Of a stretch of 64,000 nucleotides of DNA, positions 37,301 to 64,000 are shown one piece after another. The notes beneath the pieces were generated by a model that did not search any database, had not been told where the DNA came from, and saw only the letters and a program-made list of their open reading frames with translations. Source of the stretch: Petrosia ficiformis (Eukaryota > Porifera > Demospongiae > Haplosclerida > Petrosiidae); NCBI GenBank assembly GCA_947044365.1, contig OX345653.1:1585001-1649000 (forward strand), given 5' to 3'. The first letter of the stretch is position 1. Every line of letters starts with the position of its first letter. The position numbers and the translations under genes are program-made.

Positions 37301-37390
37301 ACAGAAGGTAATTATCAAAATGTTGCTAAAGGTGTCATTTCTCTGCAACAAAACTATAATGATCATTTGGTGAAGGCATTACAACCATAA
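17638..37390 (+). CDS. IFT74: Intraflagellar transport protein 74 (IFT-B coiled-coil subunit)
   Basis: Exons: 17638-17681, 20044-20087, 20737-20851, 26638-26686, 27080-27178, 28001-28061, 28858-28917, 29060-29200, 29513-29572, 30623-30685, 31285-31318, 31451-31595, 32284-32417, 33158-33198, 33642-33698, 34461-34581, 35510-35550, 35780-35842, 35915-35974, 36042-36096, 36767-36837, 36899-36959, 37284-37390 (stop 37388-37390). They join to about 574 residues, against about 600 in vertebrates. The head is basic and Gly/Pro/Arg rich ([33 protein letters not shown]), as in IFT74, where it binds tubulin with IFT81. From about residue 85 it is continuous coiled coil (blocks [42 protein letters not shown]). 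IFT74 pairs with IFT81 in the IFT-B core that moves cargo along cilia. Either the ATG at 17672 or an unseen upstream exon supplies the start. No break is visible. Confidence 0.95.
17762..19620 (-). pseudogene. Degenerate coding relic in IFT74 intron 1, minus strand
   Basis: The minus strand holds several readable blocks in a consistent direction: near 19270-19140 a block with [19 protein letters not shown]; near 19100-18740 a repeated motif close to [16 protein letters not shown], occurring about three times with decay; and a clean 124-codon frame at 18136-17762 (contains [17 protein letters not shown] and [10 protein letters not shown] segments). Stops and frame changes separate the blocks and I see no splice sites joining them. 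I do not recognise the protein. It may be a dead transposon gene or a retrocopy. The remainder of intron 1 (17682-20043) is AT-rich with nothing further. Confidence 0.3.
20092..20250 (-). mobile_element. MITE family M1, partial minus copy
   Basis: Begins within a few bases of the donor of IFT74 exon 2 (GTAAGT at 20088) and carries GACTTCAGAGAAGAGAAATTT and ACTTTAGTTTGGAATGACCA, the reverse of the M1 right half. Confidence 0.55.
21076..21306 (+). repeat. ACAT microsatellite abutting the LINE 3' end
   Basis: Almost pure CATA/ACAT repeats with a few ATATACAC interruptions. The last repeat ends at 21306, where unique LINE 3' sequence begins. Open frames within it are repeat artefacts. Confidence 0.95.
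21307..24862 (-). mobile_element. Non-LTR retrotransposon (LINE), nearly complete, in IFT74 intron 3
   Basis: A ~3.55 kb element antisense to IFT74, bounded on both sides by ACAT microsatellite. It has one long reading frame with an N-terminal endonuclease and a reverse transcriptase (see the 21357-24733 entry) and about 130 bases of 5' leader. The 3' end has no poly(A) and goes straight into the tetranucleotide repeat, as in LINEs with simple-repeat tails. RTE-like or a related clade is my best guess. Few disabling changes suggest recent insertion. Confidence 0.85.
21357..24733 (-). pseudogene. LINE ORF: AP-like endonuclease plus reverse transcriptase, with one frameshift and one stop
   Basis: Segment 24733-22244 gives 829 codons. 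From about residue 38 there is an endonuclease/exonuclease/phosphatase domain ([35 protein letters not shown]). From about residue 530 there is a reverse transcriptase ([36 protein letters not shown], catalytic YADDM at about 22389-22403). A frameshift near 22250-22290 moves the frame to 22289-22020 ([19 protein letters not shown]). A TAA at 22020-22022 interrupts YGC/AWAI, after which 21971-21357 continues with [11 protein letters not shown] and two C-terminal Cys/His fingers (the second [20 protein letters not shown]). With these two lesions this copy is probably inactive, although it is otherwise intact. Sense-strand open frames here are shadows. Confidence 0.88.
24863..25520 (+). repeat. 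ACAT/ACAG microsatellite abutting the LINE 5' end
   Basis: About 650 bases of CATA/ACAT with a longer-range pattern: blocks separated by CAGACAGACATAC and ATATACACACATAC recur roughly every 170-190 bases. Its long Tyr/Thr/His/Ile and Met/Cys/Val frames are artefacts. Confidence 0.95.
25558..25798. mobile_element. Foldback (MITE-like) element with ~38-bp inverted repeats
   Basis: The left arm TATATGTGACTGAAGGTGAG, continuing AAAACGTGCCACAAGTAAC, is matched by the inverse sequence at 25760-25797. The middle is AT-rich and non-coding. It lies in IFT74 intron 3 just beyond the microsatellite. Confidence 0.8.
25829..26182. mobile_element. Second foldback element with ~45-bp inverted repeats
   Basis: Left arm TATATGTGACTGTCTACGCG followed by AAAACCAGGCTTTGGTGACA; right arm at 26137-26182 is its inverse with few mismatches. 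The outer 12 bases match those of the neighbouring element at 25558, so the two are relatives inserted about 30 bases apart. Confidence 0.8.
27378..27848 (+). repeat. 31-bp minisatellite in IFT74 intron 5
   Basis: About 14 tandem copies of a unit containing AGAACATGTGGTATTACTTA and CACAGCTAAAT, with a few truncated units near 27420 and 27595. Confidence 0.93.
28497..28661. mobile_element. MITE-like family M6, copy 1
   Basis: Ends GGTATGGAAACATTGAG and GGCTGTTTCCACATCAC are rough inverted repeats. The internal order (GACATTTTGACC, CTTGTCCTGC, CCAGACATTCA, GGACAATGTCCTGCATGA) is repeated in reverse at 40766-40919. Lies in IFT74 intron 6. Confidence 0.65.
30120..30490 (+). repeat. 61-bp minisatellite, six identical copies
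   Basis: Six copies, with no differences I can see, of a unit starting AAACATAATACAAGTTTATA and ending GATTGTTATTAT, in IFT74 intron 9. Confidence 0.95.
31100..31250. mobile_element. Foldback element in IFT74 intron 10
   Basis: GAAAGAGGAAAGTGAAAAAT with GCTGGGAATCAA on the left is mirrored by TTGATTCCCAGTGAC and CAGCATTTTTTTACTTTTCC on the right, giving a long imperfect stem with a short loop near 31170. It ends about 30 bases before the acceptor of exon 11. Confidence 0.65.
31890..32065 (+). mobile_element. MITE-like family M7, copy 1
   Basis: Contains GGCTCGTTCTTCATGTAAGT and CTAGCTAGTGTAGTACCATA, and ends in the roughly inverse GTGGCTTACATGAAGCAAGA. A related copy is at 41250-41400 in ATAD3. 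Lies in IFT74 intron 12. Confidence 0.6.
32577..33090 (+). repeat. Irregular tandem repeat with CATTCATTCAT and CTCTGTTGCCCTGAGTAACT
   Basis: Five or six imperfect units in IFT74 intron 13, each combining a CATTCATCCATC-type stretch, CTCTGTTGCCCTGAGTAACT and CACATAGATTAGACTCAGCC. Confidence 0.85.
34655..35465 (+). repeat. CCAT-derived satellite with ~108-bp higher-order units
   Basis: Simple CCAT/TCCATCCA repeats in IFT74 intron 16. From about 35000 they are organised into units of roughly 108 bases, each carrying CCATATGACCATCCATCAAT and GACCATTCATGTGTCCATCC, three times over. Its open frames (Ser/Ile/His/Pro) are artefacts. Confidence 0.9.
36230..36600 (+). repeat. Two diverged ~180-bp direct repeats in IFT74 intron 20
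   Basis: GTTCCAATTTTTGGAGGTCC, followed by AGTAGgACCACGTAAT, occurs at about 36313 and 36482, with matching upstream blocks (ACACATTGTTGG, TCTGCTGACACCA). The unit is non-coding and not recognised. Confidence 0.7.
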
Positions 37391-37475
37391 CTTTGGATAA
37401 TTCCAACTGATATAATAATTGATAATTTTTATTATAGCAGGACCATATCACTTATATACTGTTTTCAGTATTAAT

Positions 37476-37487
37476 AATAAATTTATT
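37476..37487. promoter_or_regulatory. Palindromic poly(A) signal serving two convergent genes
   Basis: AATAAATTTATT reads AATAAA on both strands. It lies 86 bases after the IFT74 stop on plus and 68 bases after the ATAD3 stop on minus. It is the only canonical AATAAA I see for either gene in the 164-base gap. Confidence 0.6.
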
Positions 37488-37554
37488 TCATATCTAATCT
37501 AATACAATGAGAAGATAAAATAATAATTAGTAATATCCTATCCTGTATGTTCTC

Positions 37555-59017
<21,463 letters not shown>

Positions 59018-59292
59018 GCTTGAAAGACACACGTGTGCTTGGTCCTACGCCCACAGTGCGGTGCACATGGCATAAATGACACCCACACAATAATCTAGAA
59101 GCTCTGTTCATGTTTAGGATATTTTCAACGATCGAATCTCTCAAATATTGTGATTCACACAAAGTTTGCATATGAATTTATGATTTATGTCCATACATGA
59201 TAACAAAACTATAAATCTACTTATAATTATATAATGAATTGAAATTACATATATGCTCAGTTGTCTGTCATGTATGACAAAGAAACAATTAT
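59018..59292. promoter_or_regulatory. Short spacer between spermidine synthase and ATAD3
   Basis: Only 275 bases separate the spermidine synthase stop from the ATAD3 start, both on minus. It must hold the 3' UTR of the first gene and the promoter or 5' UTR of the second. The part above about 59120 is also found downstream of the second spermidine synthase copy, so it belongs to the duplicated block. Confidence 0.4.
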
Positions 59293-61755
59293 TTATGAAT
59301 TCATGTTCAATTCTTGTGCAAATTGCGGAAGAACAAAAGATGAACAATGAACATTATAATTATAGTAGCGAAGACCAAATTCTTTCACTTGTGTCTCTGT
59401 TGCCTCTCTGACAGGTTTTTGTAACACAACACTCTATAAAAAGAATAATTGAATTATAGTCAACTCTGAGGTTAATAATTGTTATGCAAGAATGTTTGTT
59501 AATTTATACATTAGTTAAATGTACGTAGAGGAATTGGACACATGTTGCTGTGCATCATCATGAAATGTAATCAGAGTATATATTATGTGCTAACTCAGCA
59601 GGTTGAAGTGTTTCAACCTGGTGAGTTAGCACATAATATGAAGACTGCTATAAAGCAGTTGAAATGCCTGGTTTTCTTTTTGTAATAGAAGTTGTTTTCT
59701 GACTAGAAATCAAATTGACAATAGCAATGTTATTAATGTATGGCTTTGCTTGCCTGCATTACAACATATTGGATAGTATGGATGTCAACTTGTATAGTAT
59801 TGCAAGGAGACCACATTGAGAATTGTATGATTTATTTAGTGTCATTTTTTAATGCTGGCTTCTTGAAATCTACAATATCACGTGGGACATAGTTTGTAAT
59901 CACTATTAATGAAAACAAATGATGAAAGAGAACGACAATGGAATAAAAACAAAAACACAAGTGTATACTGACTGACTCAAGTAGTTTGCATGACAGCTAA
60001 AAGCTGAGATAAAATACCTTATCTTTTCCAGCCAGCAGAAATCCTACCTGTCCACAAGCATAAGTTGAAACAGTAGTAGAAGAATATCCCACAACTGGAA
60101 AAACTGATCTTAAAGTTTCAGTGCACTCCTCCATGAATGGAAGATCCGTAAACAAACAATCACCTATAAAAAATAGTTACAACAGGGCATACCATGCCAA
60201 TTTCTATAACATCACTAATCAGCATGCAGTATTTGCAAGTGACTTCTTTGACCAATGTGAGTTGTGTAGAAATTGCAGTTATAAATTGTAGTGGATAGAC
60301 TAAGACTGACCTAGACAGCACAAGATACCACCTGGTTTCAAAGCAATGTTGGTAAGTTCATAGTAAGGCTTTTCATACAATGGTATTGCAGGACCTGTCA
60401 TTGGAAAAATAAATAAATAATATCTTAGTGGAGTGTTATAGCAAAAACTATAGACCTACAGGTATTTGAAATGTGACCAAAAAATGCCAATGTGACATCA
60501 TAATGATCATATCTGGTTGTTGTGATCCTGTATCTGCCATGCAACTCATGTGAACAAACTGCTAGCACTCTCTATATCTACATTTGTAGCCAGTTATGGG
60601 ATTACACTTGTTGTGGTCTGTAGGGCCATTCCTACAATTGCTTTCTCACGGGTTTTAACAATATAATTATTGTATGTTTGTGTCACTTGCGCAAGTATGT
60701 GCTGTATACATAGTTAAGGAAGTTCATTTTTCCGGGGGCTTGATCAATTAATGGAGTAGAGAATATGTCTAACAATTCTGATATAATAATAAATAATTGC
60801 CACATCTCTCTAGATATGTCTAAAACACATAATAGCCTTTTACCTGCTGAATTAGAGAGTAGACATAATTGCAAAAGATAATTCACAATTCACAGGTGTA
60901 AGAATCTGATTATAAGATAATTTTACATACAGTTCAGATTCTATAATTATAAATGTGACCTAATTTTCAAAAAGGAACACTTACCCACTAAACAATTTTG
61001 ATCAAACACTTAGTTTTAAAAGTCAATAAAATTCTGTATCTAATACTAACTCTTCCAAGATACCAAATTTCATTGACTTCTACAAAATAGTAGAATGAGA
61101 ACCAATCAGAGGCGAGTGTTTGATCTAAATATTTTGTGGGAAAGTGTCTCTTTTTAAAACTTGCAAATGCAAATTATAATTTGAAACGTTTCCTCTATAG
61201 CTATCACAAATAATAATACATACCCACACACTCACCAACAGGATCACTAGAGTCAGTGATAATAACATCAAACTTTTCAGAATACTTTTCCATAAATTTG
61301 ATTCCATCTTCGATATGGACAGTTAACTTAGGAGACGAAAACCCAACAGACACTGATGGTAAGTATTTTTTTGAAACTTCTATAACCTTCTAAATGTTTT
61401 AAAATGAAACAAGATAGTCATAATTACTTCAATGTATGTAATAAATACCTCATCAATCTCACACAAGTGTATTTCTTCCACTTCAGGATGTTTTGCTACC
61501 TCTCTTAGCGTTCCACCATCACCTCCACCAACAATAAGTACCTGTACAAACACATTAATAAAATGATTAATATGAGATACTACACTACTTACTGTCTTTG
61601 GTGAAGGATGAGCAAATAGTGGAACATGAGATATCATTTCATGATAAGCAAACTCATCTTTTTCTGTGCATTGCAAAATACCATCCAGAACTAAAACATT
61701 GCCATACACTTTGCTGGAAAAATAGTATTATTATACATAATTATATATATATAAT

Positions 61756-61792
<37 letters not shown>

Positions 61793-62107
61793 TACATATT
61801 AAATTTACCAGAGAGCATGCAGCTCTCATTGAATATTAATAACTTTACTTCCTTTCATTGCGGTGCTACAAAAAAATTAACTACCCCGGTAAGTACTGAA
61901 AATACACAACCTTCAAAATAACGCATACGCTTTAGTAATAGTAGTGCAGCTAGGATAAGGCAAAGATGTGTATATATATCATACCAACCTTTTAAATACC
62001 AAAATGTCTTGATAGTTGCTTTTTTCATTATACAATACTTCTTCAACTTCTATAGAGACGGCTATATCGTCCCATGTTTCTGTAAACCAACCAGGACGAA
62101 TGTCCAT
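59293..62107 (-). CDS. SRM: Spermidine synthase, complete copy
   Basis: Exons in transcript order: 62107-61989, 61713-61593, 61541-61449, 61389-61236, 60394-60311, 60163-60018, 59433-59293. Phases fit throughout, giving about 285 residues (human 302). The start [14 protein letters not shown] is followed by [28 protein letters not shown], the nucleotide-binding loop VGGGDGG (84-90), the acidic CEID (107-110), and the catalytic/putrescine motif DSSDP (157-161, D157 equivalent to the catalytic Asp). The C-terminus has [21 protein letters not shown]. The enzyme transfers the aminopropyl group of decarboxylated S-adenosylmethionine to putrescine in the cytosol. All key residues are present. It is the middle member of a tandem array with the relic at 62210-62285 and the partial copy from 63142. 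Confidence 0.95.
59580..59640. repeat. Hairpin in spermidine synthase intron 6
   Basis: TATTATGTGCTAACTCAGCA then GGTTGAAGTG is mirrored by TTTCAACC and GGTGAGTTAGCACATAATA. The same hairpin, eroded, is at 63414-63470 in the second copy, where it is followed by about 140 extra bases. Confidence 0.75.
60621..60757 (-). mobile_element. Fragment of dispersed family M2
   Basis: GGGCCATTCCTACAATTGCT, TTTGTGTCACTTGCGCAAG and GTTAAGGAAGTTCATTTTTC are the reverse of the M2 right end. Lies in spermidine synthase intron 4. Confidence 0.55.
61738..61792. repeat. TA microsatellite and small palindrome
   Basis: ATAATTATATATATATAATTAT and a following TA run in intron 1 of spermidine synthase, about 25 bases upstream of the exon 2 acceptor in transcript direction. 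Confidence 0.85.
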
Positions 62108-62209
62108 AGTTCAAAATGATGGTTTATGTATGTCATGTGAAGTTTCGTTTCGCAAATTATATAGACGTAGCCAGCCCCTCCTACAAGTACTCAGACTCCA
62201 CTGGACTTG

Positions 62210-62285
62210 AAATTGCGGAATATATACGAATTCTTTCACTTGTGTCTCTGTCACCTCTCTCAGGTTTTTTTTGTAACACGGTATT
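62210..62285 (-). pseudogene. Relic of a spermidine synthase last exon
   Basis: The acceptor-like CTTTTTATAG is followed by sequence matching the beginning of the last exon of both neighbouring copies. Extra A residues in the GTTACAAAA run shift the frame after NTVLQK, and about 50 bases are missing between the AAAGAATT and CCGCAATTT blocks. It is therefore a dead exon fragment. It sits 103 bases upstream of the start of the complete gene and shows that at least three copies of this region once existed. Confidence 0.8.
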
Positions 62286-63141
62286 CTATAAAAAGAAATC
62301 GGTAACTATAATTATGAGTCACTAAAAGCACTTATGAAACAGTACGAGTATGAATTAAGACTATATGCATCTCATCATGACACTAATTGATCTGTAGTCT
62401 AATGGAAATTAATGCAAGGGGAAAGCTTACCCTACCCAACTTTTAAAAAATAATTATACTTTACAATGCGAAGAACTAACATCCAAAAATTTTGTGGGAG
62501 ACATTGTGTGTTGTTGCCACCAAGCATTGACAAATTTAGGATTTACATAATTATAATATGACTGTGATCTAAGGACATTGCTTCTGAAAAAATACATGTT
62601 TACAGACCCTATACAATAGCATACATGACATGATATGTTCCTTTTTTTGTAGATACTTATTCCCATGTTGTAGTAATTCAGTGGAGATTGAGCCTTATAT
62701 TAACACGATAGAATTTTTATTAATAATAAAATTTTAAAAAACTGAACATTTCAACCTGAAGAAAACATTCGGGTTGAAATGTTCAGTTTTTACACTAATA
62801 AAAATAAAAATTCTACTGTGTTAATTAATCAACTCCATCGTATTCCTTTTTTGCTGCATATTGATAATGTTCAGTATACAATTTTGCTTTGTTCATGCAA
62901 ACTGTATAGAGCCAGAAAGTCAGTCTGAGAGTCTTTCTGCTGCCAGGTAAGGTGTTGAAATGATCGAAACTCTCTAATATTGGCAAGGCACTTGCCTCAG
63001 TGACCTACTCTTTCCTCCTCCCTGTGGTTCACATATGAATTTATGATTTATGTCGATATAAATTTGCAGCTGTGCTTTGAAATAGTTATAATTACATAAT
63101 TACTCAGTTTTCATGTATGAATTTCCTAACAAAGAAACAAT
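62286..63141. other. Spacer between the spermidine synthase copies
   Basis: No gene seen. The section 62704-62821 is a long palindrome (ACTGAACATTTCAACCTGAA and its inverse, within AATAAAAATTCTAC arms). From about 62955 the sequence resembles that downstream of the first copy (59120 onward) and belongs to the duplicated block. Confidence 0.6.
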
Positions 63142-64000
63142 TTATGAATTCAATTCTTGTGCAAACTGAGGAAGAACAAAAGATGAACAATGAACTTTAA
63201 AATTGTAGTAGCGAAGACCAAATTCTTTCACTTGTGCCTCTGTTGCCTCTCTGACAGGTTTTTGTAACACAGTATTCTATAAAAGAAGAATTGAATTATA
63301 GCCAACTCTGAGGCTAATAATTATTAGAATGTTTGTTAGTTAAATGTAGAGGAGTTGGACACATGTTGCTATGCATCATCGTGTAACGTAATCAATGTTA
63401 TAGGGTATATATATTATGTGCTAATTCAGGGTTGAAGTGCTTCAACCTACTGAATCAGTACGTAATATAAATTCATTACGCTGTATGCATTAAATTCTAA
63501 TGATGTGCAGTGACACATACACAACCTCCTCTGATTAAAATGTAATATATAAATAGCTGTCAAAAGCCTATCATTATGCATTCACTTCAATGCTGCTGAT
63601 GAAGACTGCTATAAAGCAGTTGAAATGCCTGGTTTTCTTCTTGTAATAAAAGTTGTTTTCTGACTAGAAATTAAATTGAACCCAACATTGATTATGAAAT
63701 TAAGCTTGCAGCTTGAAGAGACAATAGCAATGTTATTAATGTATGGCTCTGCTTGCATTACAACATATTGGATAGTATGGACGTCAACTTGTATAGTATT
63801 GCAAAAACAGACAAAACAATGCCAAAAACACAAGCATAAACTGATGAAATAAAATACCTTATCTTTTCCAGCCAACAGAAATCCTATTTGTCCACAAGGG
63901 TAAGTTGAAACATTGGTATAAGCATATCCCACAACTGGAAAAACAGATCTTAAACTTTTAGTGCAGTTCTTAATGAATGGAAGCTCCATCCACAAACAAT
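63142..64000 (-). CDS. SRM: Second spermidine synthase copy, 3' part only in window
   Basis: Two exons are visible: from the window edge (64000) to 63858, and 63276-63142 ending in TAA. They correspond to exons 6 and 7 of the complete copy. Exon 6 reads FPVVGYAYTNVSTYPCGQIGF and exon 7 [20 protein letters not shown] with an intact frame and splice sites. Replacements relative to the first copy ([13 protein letters not shown] to AYTNVSTYPCGQI) are moderate and mostly toward the animal consensus, so it is likely a working gene and not a fresh identical duplicate. The 5' exons and the catalytic DSSDP exon lie beyond the window. Confidence 0.88.

Noticed and set aside
61598..62210. Plus-strand frames of 60-107 codons
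   Set aside because: They are antisense to spermidine synthase exons 1 and 2 or run through the TA microsatellite.

Overview
This is a window of animal nuclear DNA. It is AT-rich, its genes are cut into many small exons (17 to 319 bases) by GT-AG introns, and it is full of microsatellites, minisatellites and short inverted-repeat elements. The recognisable proteins are eukaryotic. IFT74 implies a ciliated organism, and the mix of compact introns, TACATGTAC-rich spacers and MITE-like elements would suit an early-branching marine invertebrate such as a demosponge; that assignment is inference. I rebuilt exons by hand from splice sites, reading phase and family knowledge; phases agree at every junction listed.

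Layout. (1) 1-13038, plus strand: the C-terminal ~650 codons of an M13 (neprilysin/ECE-type) zinc metallopeptidase, 15 exons, 5' end outside the window. (2) 14066-17245, minus: a small R-SNARE (VAMP) gene, convergent with the peptidase and divergent from IFT74. (3) 17638-37390, plus: IFT74, a coiled-coil subunit of intraflagellar transport complex B, 23 exons. (4) 37555-59017, minus: ATAD3, a mitochondrial inner-membrane AAA+ ATPase, 18 exons, tail-to-tail with IFT74 across 164 bases. (5) 59293-62107, minus: a complete spermidine synthase, 7 exons, only 275 bases upstream of ATAD3. (6) 62210-62285 and 63142-64000, minus: a broken last-exon relic and the 3' part of a second spermidine synthase copy, making a local tandem array.

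Repeats. IFT74 intron 3 holds a nearly intact antisense LINE (endonuclease plus reverse transcriptase) sitting exactly between two ACAT microsatellite tracts. ATAD3 intron 4 holds three tandem units of about 1.56 kb and two of about 1.1 kb, joined through CA tracts. ATAD3 intron 3 has a 36-bp minisatellite that stays open as a 12-residue repeat. At least eight small dispersed families recur through introns, with clear nested insertions. One overlaps the 3' end of the R-SNARE gene and one abuts the last acceptor of ATAD3.

The genes do not form an operon or obvious pathway. They serve peptide hydrolysis at the cell surface, vesicle fusion, cilium assembly, mitochondrial membrane organisation and polyamine synthesis. 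Shared features are regulatory: a probable two-way promoter between the R-SNARE gene and IFT74, a palindromic poly(A) signal between IFT74 and ATAD3, and very short spacing between spermidine synthase and ATAD3. I found no CRISPR array, rRNA, functional tRNA or wholly new gene system; the best leads are listed as findings.
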